64,000 bases of DNA from Paralithodes platypus (GCA_032716605.1 CM064538.1:18951263-19015262), one strand, 5' to 3'; shown: positions 21,590-33,084, counted from the stretch's first letter. Numbers and translations are program-made. The notes: a model not told the origin generated them from the letters alone.

Positions 21590-22430
21590 ATCTGCAGCCT
21601 TAGCCCACTGCAGGCCGAAGGCTTCTCCCAAACGTGTTTAATCTAACTGGTCAGATGTTATCCTGTTCCATCCTACTTTAGCAAAGTTTCCGATCTCATC
21701 CCTCCATCTGGTTCTCTGCCTATCCCTTCCTCTAGCTTCATCTCTGGATTCCCACTGTGATCCTTTATTTGTCCATCCGCTATAATATCTTCTAAATACT
21801 GTATATGATCTATCCCAGCCCGTTTCCTCTTGTCAATGTGATTATCTTCTACTTGTTTCTTCTCTTTATCCAAGAAGCTCTGCTTGTCGCTCAAGGTTAT
21901 CCCTAATATTCTTTCCATATCTTCATGAGCACTATAAAGTTTTCGTTTAGGAAACTGTCATACTCCGTTTCTGATCCATACATCAGTACAGGAAGGACAC
22001 ATTGATTGCATACTTTTATCTTAAATGCAAGGTGTAACTAGCTTTTCATAATAAAAGTATGCGTACCATTATGCGCTCCATTCCATATCTATCCTTGGTC
22101 TGATTTTTCTAGTGATCTGAGCTTTTTATAACCTGGCCTTGGTATATATATTCCTCCACTGAATCTGGCACATAATCCTCCAACTTAATTTGTTGTGGTT
22201 GCACATGATTATTCAACATACTTTTGGGTTTCTATTCATTGTCAACACTACTTTAAGGCTTCCATCGTTTATATCGTCCATCAATTGTAACTCTTTTCCT
22301 GAGTCGTTAGGATAAACTTTGTCATCAGCGAATCTGAGGTTGCTTTGATATTCCCCATTAACATTTATTCCTTTATTGTCCCATTCACGATTACTAAATA
22401 TGTCTTCCAAACGAGTGAACAGATTGTATT
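21590..22430 (-). pseudogene. RTE-like LINE, decayed RT palm and C-terminal fragment
   Basis: The minus strand has EDIFSNREWDNKGINVNGE then NLRFADD near 22340-22400. This resembles the palm of RTE-clade reverse transcriptases (FADD carries the catalytic aspartates), followed by the KVVLTMN-type segment. Further on, MERILGITLSDKQSF and GREPDGGMRSE (21673-21918) match the C-terminal domain of the same clade. Intervening sequence is frameshifted. Only the distal third of an RT is left, and no endonuclease is present. Confidence 0.7.
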
Positions 22431-22610
22431 ATGTAGTCTACCTAATTACTGGAGTGTTGATGCATGTTTTAGTCCAAGTTTTATTGTAAACCGTTGCATA
22501 TCAACTGTAAGGAAACATAATAAATAAATATATAAATAAATATATAAATTAAACAAATAAATATTAATATCGGAATACAATAATCATTTACCGTTTATTT
22601 TGTTGCCGCT

Positions 22611-22718
22611 ACATATGCCTATATATACGCAACTGTGTATGGGCTACGCTTATTAACTATCAATACATATGCCTATACATACGCAACTGTGTATGGTATA
22701 CGCTTATTAACTATCAAT
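22611..22718. repeat. 54-bp tandem duplication
   Basis: ACATATGCCTATATATACGC and the following 34 bases occur twice in direct contact (22611-22664, 22665-22718) with about four differences. The preceding 22500-22570 is AT-rich with ATAAATA repeats. Confidence 0.9.
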
Positions 22719-22879
22719 GCACTTGTTTCACTGGCGTCGTGCCCGCTGAACCACCAGACGTAGAAATTTTTCGAACCTGCTGCCATTGTGTGGCTAGGAC
22801 TTTGGCACACCTCTGGTCTACGACTTACCGCCGTGAGTGTACCTCTGATAAGGGAAGGAAACGAGTGGAAGCTGCCTGT

Positions 22880-23008
22880 ACACACATACACACACCTACA
22901 CACACGCACACACACACATATACACACACACACACACACATACACACACCTACACACACGCACACACACACATATACACACACACACATACACACATACA
23001 CACATACT
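22880..23008. repeat. CA-rich microsatellite with internal duplication
   Basis: (CA)n with TA and CG interruptions; a block of about 50 bp containing ACACCTACACACACGCAC appears twice. Frames across it are artefacts. Confidence 0.95.
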
Positions 23009-23099
23009 CAGCACTCTAGCCAGGTCTGTTCATTTTCTCCTCAATGTTACCACGTCAGACATATACCTCCTGAATGAGAGCTGGGGGAGAGAGAGAGAA

Positions 23100-23395
23100 A
23101 TAGAGACCTTTCGTGACATTTAGGTGTCGATTTATTTCTGGTCGGCAATAGCGAGCCTGTAATTTATTAGGAACCCGAAAGTGTACACATTATTCTTGAA
23201 GGATGATTTTGACGATGACTTTTTTAAGCTTCATGAAGGCCTACTGTAGGTAGGAAACTAAAATGATAATAAATAAATAAATTAATAAACAAAGATATAA
23301 CACTAACCCCCTCTTAGAATCTCAAAACTAATGGAGCTAAACATGAGGGAGAAGGGGGTCCCGAGAAAACAGAAAACCTCCCCTAAGTTCAAAGT
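23100..23395. mobile_element. Two MITE-A half elements
   Basis: 23105-23312 holds the right half of MITE-A: TTTAGGTGTCGATTTATTTC, GGCAATAGCGAGCCTGTAAT, then AAGCTTCATGAAGGCCTAC. 23313-23395 holds the opposite arm: CTTAGAATCTCAAAAC, GAGCTAAACATGAGGGAGAA. Both are degenerate and lack clean TTAA borders. Confidence 0.65.
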
Positions 23396-23406
23396 TGGGG
23401 ACCACT

Positions 23407-23747
23407 TCAAACTTCCCTCCAACCAGTATAACCCAACCCTTTGAGCCCCACACCAAAGACTGTCAAACTTCCCTCCAACCAGTATAACCCAACCCTTTGA
23501 GCCCCACACCAAAGACTGTCAAACTACCCTCCAACCAGTATAACCCAACCCTTTGAGCCCCACACCAAAGACTATCAAACTTCCCTCCAACCAGTATAAC
23601 CCAACCCTTTGAGCCCCACACCAAAGACTATCAAACTTCCCTCCAACCAGTATAACCCAACGCTTTGAGCCCCACACCAAAGACTATCAAACTTCCCTCC
23701 AACCAGTATAACTCAACCCTTTGAGCCCCACACCAAAGACTATCAAA
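23407..23747. repeat. 56-bp minisatellite, about 6 units
   Basis: The unit includes AACCCTTTGAGCCCCACACC and CAAACTTCCCTCCAACCAG. Period measured from 23443, 23499 and 23555. Units differ at only one or two positions. It starts directly next to the MITE-A arm. Confidence 0.95.
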
Positions 23748-23810
23748 CCCAAGCACTTCACAACACGCTTAACAACACTATGTAATAAGTCTAAGGTGTA
23801 AAAACCTTAA

Positions 23811-24192
23811 GGGTGGTCACTTTTTTGTTTTTATCTTTCTCGCCTTTTCTCTCTTTCTCGGGCTTGTATCCCTTCGGCCCCATTCAGCCAACTATTTTAA
23901 GACTCATCCCCATCCAGGTGTCGATTTTTTCCTGGCGAGCGATAGCGAGCCAGCATTGTATGGAGAAACCCGGCTACGCCGGAGAAATTTTTCTATCGAC
24001 TAATGTACATAATTATTTAGCTTTCAGTCAAAACAAAAATAGATATATATGCTGGCTCGCTACCGCTCGCCAGGAAAATATTGACTTCTGGATGGGGGTA
24101 AATGTCTTTAAACAGTAGGCTGAAAGGGGCCGAATGGATACAAGCCAGAGAGGGAGAGGGAGAGAAAGAGAAAACATGCGAGGTGGGCTTCC
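23811..24192. mobile_element. MITE-B copy 1 (foldback, TTAA-flanked)
   Basis: TTAA at 23807-23810 and 24193-24196. Long arms: CGGCCCCATTCAGCCAACT then CCATCCAGGTGTCGATTTTT and CTGGCGAGCGATAGCGAGCC on the left. The right arm repeats them inverted (GGCTCGCTACCGCTCGCCAG, AGTAGGCTGAAAGGGGCCG). The loop holds the small hairpin CCGGCTACGCCGG. The outer flanks also share TAAGTCTAAGGTGTAAA on both sides. It could fold into a hairpin almost end to end. Confidence 0.85.
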
Positions 24193-24239
24193 TTAAATCT
24201 AAACACACTGTAACAAGTCTAAGGTGTAAACACCCTAAA

Positions 24240-24400
24240 TCAAATAATGAGGGAGAATCTCGATGTTACAAGGCATTTCCTCAGCTACAGTGAGGTCAAC
24301 GAGTGGAATATATTGACAGAGGAAGTGGTACAATGTAAGACAATTGACACCTTCAAAAGGAAGATAGACATTAATTTCGAGGAGGTTGGAATAATATAGG
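24240..24400 (+). pseudogene. LINE RT C-terminal scrap
   Basis: The plus strand reads VNEWNILTEEVVQCKTIDTF followed by KRKID, the C-terminal signature of CR1/Jockey-like elements (a WN-LP-EEVV consensus). Only about 50 codons remain. Confidence 0.6.
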
Positions 24401-24569
24401 TTAAAACAAATAAGTGTTATATTAAGTAGCAGTAAGATACAATGTTTCTCAACTTCGTTCTTTGCTATGAATTTCCCAGTAGAAATATTTTCATCCTGCC
24501 GGGGGCCTTGTTTCCCAAACTAAATATCATGTCCACCCAAGGTCTGAAGGCGTGGTGGGTGGCGAGAGA

Positions 24570-24700
24570 GCTTTGCTGTCTTTGCCTTCCCTTTTGTAGC
24601 AGATCCCATTTTAAAATTAAGTCCGGACAGCCTAACAGAGACCACAAGGTCTGTGCAGTCTGTGTATATATATAGCTATATGTAACTATGTAGCACTATC
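24570..24700 (-). repeat. Dispersed repeat D copy 2
   Basis: Reverse complement shows ACAGACCTTGTGGTCTCTG, CCGGACTTAATTTTAAAATG and GGGAAGGCAAAGACAGCAA in the order of the copies at 17455 and 38836. A further partial copy with CACAGACCTTGTGGTCCC is at 28996-29045. Confidence 0.5.
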
Positions 24701-24705
24701 ACTCT

Positions 24706-24809
<104 letters not shown>

Positions 24810-25047
24810 TAGGCAGGGGTGACAAGAGACAAATATACTTTTACAGTCGACCAAACCACAACAATACATTCCTTCCAAAAGGAGAATACGAACAATTTTC
24901 AGATATTGGGCTACGCGAAACAAAACAAAAATCGCGCAAATAAATAAGCTAAAAATAAAGAAAAACATGCATTATTTTCCATTTTCCCCTACTGTATGAG
25001 GTCTCCGATACTTGGCTTTTATGTGAGTTACCCCCTCTGTGTATTAA

Positions 25048-25427
25048 GGGAATCCCACCTCGTTTTTTCTCTCTCTCTCCCTCCCTCTCTTTCTGGGTTA
25101 TATCCATTCGGCCCCATTCAGCCTACTGTTTTAAGACGTTTATCTCCATCCAGGTGTCGATTTATACCTGGCGAGCGATAGCAAGCCTTCATATTTTGGA
25201 TAATGAGTTAGACAGCTGGCTAAATTTGTATATTTTTCGATAAAATAATTTCTCTGGCGAAGCCGGATTTCTCCATAAAATGGTGGCTCGCTTTCGCTCG
25301 CCAGGAACAAATTGACACCTGGATGAGGATAAATTTCATAAAACAAGAGGCTGAATTGGGCCGAATGGATACAAGCCAAAAAAATAGAAAAATAGAAAGA
25401 GAGAGACAAAAAAACAGGTGACCCCCC
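25048..25427. mobile_element. MITE-B copy 2 (foldback, TTAA-flanked)
   Basis: TTAA at 25044-25047 and 25428-25431, 380 bp between. Ends are GGGAATCCCACCTCG and, inverted, GGGGGGTCACCTG. Long arms include CATTCGGCCCCATTCAGCC and CTGGCGAGCGATAGCAAGCC left, mirrored by GGCTCGCTTTCGCTCGCCAG and GGGCCGAATGGATACAAGCC right. Confidence 0.88.
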
Positions 25428-25552
25428 TTAATTTGTTTCTCCTGTTTTCTTCTATTTGGGTCTGTCTCGTGTATTTTTCTAGTCGGGTATGCCTATATGC
25501 CCACGTTATCCTGTTTTTCCCTCTCGCTTTCGATTTTGCGCTCCCTCTCTCT

Positions 25553-25600
25553 CTCTCTCTCTTACACAGTCCCTAACATCTCTCCATACAACCTCTCTCT
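25553..25600 (+). repeat. Left copy of a long target duplication of the Jockey-like element
   Basis: CTTACACAGTCCCTAACATC then TCTCCATACAACCTCTCTCT lies directly before the element. The same sequence with one base changed (CTCCCTAC) lies directly after the element tail at 28663-28712. About 50 bp is long for a LINE target duplication. Confidence 0.75.
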
Positions 25601-28600
25601 CTACAAGAAACAAAACTCCGCACAACACAAAAAACACCCACATTTCATAATTTCACCACCATCAGACAAGACCGGGCTGTCGGCGGGGGCGGTGGACTCA
25701 TCACCCTGGTACACAAAGAAATATCATACATAGTAACCAGTGTACAAACCAAATCACTCCTCCCCCCAAATGATAACACAACAGAAATACAGTCAATTAA
25801 AATACGCACTGGCAACAACTCCAACATAACCATCATAAACACATACATCCCTCCCCAAACATCCCCTACAGTACCAAATGAATACAGACCACACTTACAA
25901 CACATCACAAACACCCCACACACCCCACACATCATCCTGGGTGGTGACTTCAACGCCAAGACGTCGGCCTGGTTTGTCGACAACCCCGACACAGACAGAG
26001 GGCTGGTACTACAAAACCAAACCGATAACCTCATCATCCTTAACGACATCCATCAACATACCCATATTCCTCACCAAGCCCTCTATAACCCATCATCTCC
26101 AGACATCACCATTTGCTCCCCAGAACTCGCCCCCACAACATCCTGGAGGGTGGTCAGAACCTTAGGCTCTGACCACCTCCCGATCATTATCACCACCAAA
26201 ACCAGACTCACCCCAGCTAGCCACAAACACACATACACCAATTATAAAAGAGCTAACTGGGAAGCATTCACAAATGAGACAGAACAACACTTCACAACTC
26301 TAAACCGTACACCCATCACTAACATCAACAATGCTGTACACATACTCAATAAAACTATCCAAAACGCTGACAAGAAACACATTCCAAGAGGTAACAGAAA
26401 AAGACACAACCCCAACTTCACACCAGAAATTCAAAACCTCATCAGACAACGCGACATACTGAAACACTCCCCAGCACCCCACACACAAGACATCACACAA
26501 CAAATTCAAGCACTCAACACCCAAACTAACAACAAAATACAAGAACAACAAAAACTAAATTGGAATAACTTCCTACAAACACTTGATCACAAAACAAACC
26601 CCAAAAAACTATACAAAACACTAAACAGCATCACACTTTCCAACAGCAACACAACACAATCACATGCTGCAATCACAACAACAGACTCTACTCCTTCATG
26701 TAAACAACAAGCAAACACTCTCATCAATCACTTTTCACATGTCAGCCACCTAAAACCTCACAAAGACGACCGACGTGTCATCCGACGTAAGAGACAATTC
26801 CCCACAGACCCTGACTATACACCCTTCACCAATCACCAGACAAAGCATATCATCAACAATCTCAAGCACTCACCCGCCTGTGGCCTAGACAACATAAGCA
26901 ACATACACCTCAGACACCTGGGACCACAAGGCATACAAGCACTCACTAACATATCAAACTACAGCTATTCACACAACACAATACCAGACATTTGGAAGCA
27001 TGGTATCATCATCACTTTCCCCAAACCCAACAAAGACCCCACGCTACCCTCCTCGCACCGCCCCATCACACTCCTTTGCTACCCCTCCAAAGTCATGGAA
27101 CGCCTAGTATTACAACTAATTACACCTGACCTACCCCTAGCTCCAACACAACATGGCTTTAGGCCACTGCACTCCACAAACACTCTTCTCACAGACCTTA
27201 CACAAAGAGCTTTCGACGGCATCAATTCAGCTAGACCACCACACAGATCACTATTAGCCACACTCGACATTAGTAAAGCCTTCGATGCCATCCCCCGCCA
27301 CAACCTAACAAACAAAATCTACAACACAAACATGCACAACAACACAAAACGGTGGCTGGCCAACTTCCTAGCAGGCAGATGTGCACACGTATCTTTTGCC
27401 GGTCAGTCATCTAAAATCAGAAACTTTCCAAACGGAGTCCCACAAGGATCCGTCCTATCGCCCGCACTCTTCAATCTGTACATGCACGATATAACTACAC
27501 CCAATACGCCCCAAATAAACTTAGCCTCCTATGCAGATGACATAACACTCACATGCACACACCATGACCCAAAAAGAGCAACAGATCTCCTTCAACCCTA
27601 TCTCAACACACTACATGGCTGGTGCACTACAAACAGACTTAATCTAGCCCCAGCCAAATCCACCGCAACCCTGCTCACAAGTTGGACAGGAGAACACGAA
27701 TACATCCCTCAACTCACCATAAACAACACACCCCTAACACATACACACACACCCAAAATCCTAGGAGTAACATATGATACTCATATGACATTCAAACAGC
27801 ACACCACAAACATTAAAAAGAAACTGACACCCAGACTTAACGCCCTCAGGTCACTTGCTCACACAAAATTTGGACACAACAAAGAAACTACCACCACAGT
27901 ATATAAACAATACATAAGATCAGTGATGGAATACGCAAGCCCAGCCTGGGCTTCTAACCTAGCTGAAACACATCATAAGACCTTACAGACTATTCAAAAC
28001 AAAGCCCTGAAGATCATTACAGGCTGCACAGCTACTGCACCCACAGATCACCTACATCAAGAAACCAAAATCCTCAAAGTCAAAGACCATCTGGACATGA
28101 GAGGCACTCAATTCCTGGCAGCAGCCTCCACGAACCAAGACCACCCACTAAACTACATGGCAACACACCCACAGACACCAAGAAATATCAAAACAACACC
28201 CAGCACACGGTATCACACACAATTATTGTCCTCTCTCCCTCCCTGCCCACCCCGAACCAACATCCAGAAGCACATCCATACTCATATCTCTCACCGATCC
28301 ATCCACTCACTCACAGACAACACACAGCTGCATGCACGACCTCCCGAAATCCATCCTTCCGAATCCTCCCTTCCTCGCGAGGACAGAGTCCACCTGGCCA
28401 GGCTGAGATGCGGACACCATCCAGCTCTCCTGAGCTATCAGAAGAGACTGGATGACTCCGTTGTCGACGCCTGCCCGGGATGTAACACAGCACCCCATAC
28501 CATTAAACACATCATAGAAGACTGCATTTCACACAACCACTTACGCCAACAACACAATCTACACTCAATGAGAGCTCTGTGGGAAAGCCCGATCGTGGCC

Positions 28601-28645
28601 ATGGCCTTTCTCAGGGACTCGGGGCTGTTCGGCCAGGCAGCTTAG
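25601..28645 (+). CDS. Jockey-superfamily LINE polyprotein (endonuclease-RT), 5'-truncated, frame open
   Basis: One frame stays open from a stop at 25574 to the stop at 28645, about 1,015 codons of element. It enters inside the endonuclease at LQETKL (catalytic glutamate), then GGDFNAKTSAW near 25945 and SDHLPI near 26170. RT follows with SSHRPITLL, GFRPLHSTNTLL, LDISKAFDAIPRHNL, NGVPQGSVLSPALFNLYMHD and the YADD box at about 27530. The C-terminal zinc-like segment CPGCNTAPHTIKHIIEDC (about 28470) ends it. The first part of the endonuclease and any ORF1 are missing. Codons are A/C-rich. The stop is followed within about four bases by (AAC)n. A second copy is at 30484-33083. No start codon is expected, since the copy is truncated. 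Confidence 0.92.
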   Translation, partial: LQETKLRTTQKTPTFHNFTTIRQDRAVGGGGGLITLVHKEISYIVTSVQTKSLLPPNDNTTEIQSIKIRTGNNSNITIINTYIPPQTSPTVPNEYRPHLQHITNTPHTPHIILGGDFNAKTSAWFVDNPDTDRGLVLQNQTDNLIILNDIHQHTHIPHQALYNPSSPDITICSPELAPTTSWRVVRTLGSDHLPIIITTKTRLTPASHKHTYTNYKRANWEAFTNETEQHFTTLNRTPITNINNAVHILNKTIQNADKKHIPRGNRKRHNPNFTPEIQNLIRQRDILKHSPAPHTQDITQQIQALNTQTNNKIQEQQKLNWNNFLQTLDHKTNPKKLYKTLNSITLSNSNTTQSHAAITTTDSTPSCKQQANTLINHFSHVSHLKPHKDDRRVIRRKRQFPTDPDYTPFTNHQTKHIINNLKHSPACGLDNISNIHLRHLGPQGIQALTNISNYSYSHNTIPDIWKHGIIITFPKPNKDPTLPSSHRPITLLCYPSKVMERLVLQLITPDLPLAPTQHGFRPLHSTNTLLTDLTQRAFDGINSARPPHRSLLATLDISKAFDAIPRHNLTNKIYNTNMHNNTKRWLANFLAGRCAHVSFAGQSSKIRNFPNGVPQGSVLSPALFNLYMHDITTPNTPQINLASYADDITLTCTHHDPKRATDLLQPYLNTLHGWCTTNRLNLAPAKSTATLLTSWTGEHEYIPQLTINNTPLTHTHTPKILGVTYDTHMTFKQHTTNIKKKLTPRLNALRSLAHTKFGHNKETTTTVYKQYIRSVMEYASPAWASNLAETHHKTLQTIQNKALKIITGCTATAPTDHLHQETKILKVKDHLDMRGTQFLAAASTNQDHPLNYMATHPQTPRNIKTTPSTRYHTQLLSSLPPCPPRTNIQKHIHTHISHRSIHSLTDNTQLHARPPEIHPSESSLPREDRVHLARLRCGHHPALLSYQKRLDDSVVDACPGCNTAPHTIKHIIEDCISHNHLRQQHNLHSMRALWESPIVAMAFLRDSGLFGQAA

Positions 28646-28662
28646 GGAACAACAACAACAAC
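28646..28662 (+). other. (AAC)n 3' tail directly after the stop
   Basis: GGAACAACAACAACAAC follows the stop codon, so the element has almost no 3' UTR. The inverted copy at 30473-30486 shows the same tail, confirming it belongs to the element. Confidence 0.9.
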
Positions 28663-28833
<171 letters not shown>

Positions 28834-28916
28834 ACTACAGCGAGGGTGGAAATCATAAAATATTCGTCTAGCATTCTGGTGTTTCCCAGGAGGTGTCAAG
28901 TTACTAGCAGGGAGAG

Positions 28917-28987
28917 GAGAGAGAGAGAGAGAGAGAGAGAGCGAGAACGAGCGAGAACGAGCGAGAACGAGCGAGAACGAGCGAGCG
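28917..28987. repeat. GA run and GAGCGAGAAC decamer repeat
   Basis: (GA)n to about 28940 then four to five units of GAGCGAGAAC, followed by a partial copy of dispersed repeat D (28988-29045). Confidence 0.9.
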
Positions 28988-29055
28988 TTAAACAGATGCT
29001 CAGACCACACAGACCTTGTGGTCCCTACCAGGTGGTCTGGCCTAATTTTGTTTTT

Positions 29056-29955
29056 CTATGTGAGTGAGGGAACCAAAGGGCAGAGCTGCCTGCAGCGAGT
29101 ACCTCCCCCATAGTTGAAAGAGTGACAGGGCCAAAATATAGACACGTTAGAGCCAAAATGCCTGGACACACTGAGTTTGAAGCAATTTAAGTCATAGGAA
29201 CAGGGAAAGACTGATTCTGGGAGAGAGTTCCAGAGCTTAACTGTTGAATAGAAGAAAGATTGAGAATAACATTTCACTCTTCGGTTGGAGATTTGCAGAG
29301 TAGGGGTGGGATTGCATTGCAAGACGGATACCACGTGCCCTACCTAGAGGAGGTGGTATTCACTGGGAAAGCTCTGAGGAACACTGATTATTGTAGGAAC
29401 GATAGAAAAGCAAGAAAGATGCAACATTGCGGTGAAGAGAGAGAGATTGTAGAAAATATGTGAGTAGGCGGGAGTTAATGATATGAAAGGCTTTCCTTTC
29501 TACTTTGTCTAGGAGTGCGGTGTGAGAGCATCCTCCCCACACATGTGAAAAATATTCAATGCAAGGATGCACTGTGCCCCTGTACAGAGCAAGAAGCTGT
29601 GCAGGGGTAAAGAACCCCTTGGGGCGGTTGAGCACACCCAGCTTCTGGGAGGCTGCCTTAGCAAGACTGGTAATATGGTCCTTCCAAGTGAGAGCAGAAC
29701 AAAAAGAGACACTGAGAATATTGAGAGAATATGAAGGATTGATTTTTGTATTGTTAAAGAGTAAGGATAGTCCTCTGGGAGTTACAATTGGGTAGTAAGA
29801 TGAAGAAATTGGGTTTTGGAAGCATTAAAGGCAACAAGGTTTTCTCTGCCCCAATTGGAAATAGTAGTTATATCAGAAGATAAGTGCTGTATGGCTTCAT
29901 TATGTTTGCTTTTGAGGGATTGCTGGCTAGAGCGTTCAGGCAAACTAATTGAGTA
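29056..29955 (-). pseudogene. LINE (family C) RT thumb and C-terminal half
   Basis: Minus-strand frames give TPAQLLALYRGTVHPCIEYF, VWGG and LHRNVASFLLFYRSY (29360-29635), then a C-terminal LWNSLPESVFP segment (29056-29334), with a frameshift between. Upstream (29640-29955) decayed phrases such as WGAEKTLLPL lead back to the palm. This is the same clade as the relic at 34690-35914, whose protein order matches. The upstream part of the gene is at 33311-33815, separated by a 67-bp array and an inserted Jockey-like element. Inactive. Confidence 0.75.
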
Positions 29956-30472
29956 GTGTAAGGTAGAGTCATCTGCTGCGTATGAATGGATAGGACTGGA
30001 GTTACAGTTGAGAAGATCATTAGTGTAAGGTAGAGTCGTCTGCTGCGTATGAATGGATAGGACTGGAGTTACAGTTGAGAAGATCAGTAGTGTAAGGTAG
30101 AGTCGTCTGCTGTGTATGAATGGATAGGACTGGAGTTACAGTTGAGAAGGTCGGTAGAGTCGTCTGCTGCGTATGAATGGATAGGACTGGAGTTACAGTT
30201 GAGAAGGTCCGTAGTGTAAGGTAGAGTCGTCTGCTGCGTATGAATGGATAGGACTGGAGTTACAGTTGAGAAGGTCAGTAGTGTATGGTAGAGTCGTCTG
30301 TTGCGTATGAATGGATAGGACTGGAGTTACAGTTGAGAAGGTCAGTAGTGTAAGGTAGAGTCGTCTGCTGCGTATGAATGGATAGGACTGGAGTTATAGT
30401 TGAGAAGATCATTAGTGTAAGGTAGAGTCGTCTGCTGCGTATGAATGGATAGGACTGGAGTTACAGTTGTTG
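29956..30472. repeat. 67-bp minisatellite, left block (8 units), built from the RT YADD region
   Basis: The unit includes GTGTAAGGTAGAGTCGTCTG and GGACTGGAGTTACAGTTGAG. On the minus strand it encodes SPIHSYAADDSTLHY, the RT catalytic box of family C with one extra alanine codon. Period 67 was checked at 29956, 30023 and 30090; one unit lost about eight bases. It is not a multiple of three, so the frame is lost at each unit. The array continues at 33085-33310 after the inserted element. Confidence 0.92.
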
Positions 30473-30483
30473 TTGTTGTTGTT

Positions 30484-33083
30484 CCCTAAGCTGCCTGGCC
30501 GAACAGCCCCGAGTCCCTGAGAAAGGCCACGGCCACGATCGGGCTTTCCCACAGAGCTCTCATTGAGTGTAGATTGTGTTGTTGGCGTAAGTGGTTGTGT
30601 GAAATGCAGTCTTCTATGATGTGTTTAATGGTATGGGGTGCTGTGTTACATCCCGGGCAGGTGTCGACAACGGAGTCATCCAGTCTCTTCTGATAGCTCA
30701 GGAGAGCTGGATGGTGTCCGCATCTCAGCCTGGCCAGGTGGACTCTGTCCTCGCAAGGAAGGGAGGATTCGGAAGGATGGATTTCGGGAGGTCGTGCATG
30801 CAGCTGCGTGTTGTCTGTGAGTGAGTGGATGGATCGGTGAGAGATATGAGTATGGATGTGCTTCTGGAAGTTGGTTCGGGGTGGGCAGGGAGGGAGAGAG
30901 GACAATAATTGTGTGTGATACCGTGTGCTGGGTGTTGTTTTGATATTTCTTGGTGTCTGTGGGTGTGTTGCCATGTAGTTTAGTGGGTGGTCTTGGTTCG
31001 TGGAGGCTGCTGCCAGGAATTGAGTGCCTCTCATGTCCAGATGGTCTTTGACTTTGAGGATTTTGGTTTCTTGATGTAGGTGATCTGTGGGTGCAGTAGC
31101 TGTGCAGCCTGTAATGATCTTCAGGGCTTTGTTTTGAATAGTCTGTAAGGTCTTATGATGTGTTTCAGCTAGGTTAGAAGCCCAGGCTGGGCTTGCGTAT
31201 TCCATCACTGATCTTATGTATTGTTTATATACTGTGGTGGTAGTTTCTTTGTTGTGTCCAAATTTTGTGTGAGCAAGTGACCTGAGGGCGTTAAGTCTGG
31301 GTGTCAGTTTCTTTTTAATGTTTGTGGTGTGCTGTTTGAATGTCATATGAGTATCATATGTTACTCCTAGGATTTTGGGTGTGTGTGTATGTGTTAGGGG
31401 TGTGTTGTTTATGGTGAGTTGAGGGATGTATTCGTGTTCTCCTGTCCAACTTGTGAGCAGGGTTGCGGTGGATTTGGCTGGGGCTAGATTAAGTCTGTTT
31501 GTAGTGCACCAGCCATGTAGTGTGTTGAGATAGGGTTGAAGGAGATCTGTTGCTCTTTTTGGGTCATGGTGTGTGCATGTGAGTGTTATGTCATCTGCAT
31601 AGGAGGCTAAGTTTATTTGGGGCGTATTGGGTGTAGTTATATCGTGCATGTACAGATTGAAGAGTGCGGGCGATAGGACGGATCCTTGTGGGACTCCGTT
31701 TGGAAAGTTTCTGATTTTAGAGGACTGACCGGCAAAAGATACGTGTGCACATCTGCCTGCTAGGAAGTTGGCCAGCCACCGTTTTGTGTTGTTGTGCATG
31801 TTTGTGTTGTAGATTTTGTTTGTTAGGTTGTGGCGGGGGATGGCATCGAAGGCTTTACTAATGTCGAGTGTGGCTAATAGTGATCTGTGTGGTGGTCTAG
31901 CTGAATTGATGCCGTCGAAAGCTCTTTGTGTAAGGTCTGTGAGAAGAGTGTTTGTGGAGTGCAGTGGCCTAAAGCCATGTTGTGTTGGAGCTAGGGGTAG
32001 GTCAGGTGTAATTAGTTGTAATACTAGGCGTTCCATGACTTTGGAGGGGGAGCAAAGGAGTGTGATGGGGCGGTGCGAGGAGGGTAGCGTGGGGTCTTTG
32101 TTGGGTTTGGGGAATGTGATGATGATACCATGCTTCCAAATGTCTGGTATTGTGTTGTGTGAATAGCTGTAGTTTGATATGTTAGTGAGTGCTTGTATGC
32201 CTTGTGGTCCCAGGTGTCTGAGGTGTATGTTGCTTATGTTGTCTAGGCCACAGGCGGGTGAGTGCTTGAGATTGTTGATGATATGCTTTGTCTGGTGATT
32301 GGTGTATAGTCAGGGTCTGTGGGGAATTGTCTCTTACGTCGGATGACACGTCGGTCGTCTTTGTGAGGTTTTAGGTGGCTGACATGTGAGAAGTGATTGA
32401 TGAGAGTGTTTGCTTGTTGTTTACATGAAGGAGTAGAGTCTGTTGTTGTGATTGCAGCATGTGATTGTGTTGTGTTGCTGTTGGAAAGTGTGATGCTGTT
32501 TAGTGTTTTGTATAGTTTTTTGGGGTTTGTTTTGTGATCAAGTGTTTGTAGGAAGTTATTCCAATTTAGTTTTTGTTGTTCTTGTATTTTGTTGTTAGTT
32601 TGGGTGTTGAGTGCTTGAATTTGTTGTGTGATGTCTTGTGTGTGGGGTGCTGGGGAGTGTTTCAGTATGTCGCGTTGTCTGATGAGGTTTTGAATTTCTG
32701 GTGTGAAGTTGGGGTTGTGTCTTTTCTGTTACCTCTTGGAATGTGTTTCTTGTCAGCGTTTTGGATAGTTTTATTGAGTATGTGTACAGCATTGTTGATG
32801 TTAGTGATGGGTGTACTGTTTAGAGTTGTGAAGTGTTGTTCTGTCTCATTTGTGAATGCTTCCCAGTTAGCTCTTTTATAATTGGTGTATGTGTGTTTGT
32901 GGCTAGCTTGGGTGAGTCTGGTTTTGGTGGTGATAATGATCGGGAGGTGGTCAGAGCCTAAGGTTCTGACCACCCTCCAGGATGTTGTGGGGGCGAGTTC
33001 TGGGGAGTAAAAGGTGATGTCTGGAGATGATGGGTTATAGAGGGCTTGGTGAGGAATATGGGTATGTTGATGGATGTCGTTAC
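30484..33083 (-). pseudogene. Second Jockey-like LINE copy, inverted, 5'-truncated
   Basis: This copy matches 25601-28657 almost perfectly; comparing the last 516 residues (30486-32036) I see four amino-acid differences. Two small deletions break the frame: about seven bases near 32310 and one A near 32728. It is 5'-truncated within the endonuclease at a position about 450 bases later than the first copy. The (AAC)n tail reads as (TTG)n at 30472-30484. It sits inside the 67-bp array and is bordered by TGGAGTTACAGTTG on both sides (30459 and 33085), a 14-bp target duplication. Confidence 0.9.
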
Positions 33084-33084
33084 A

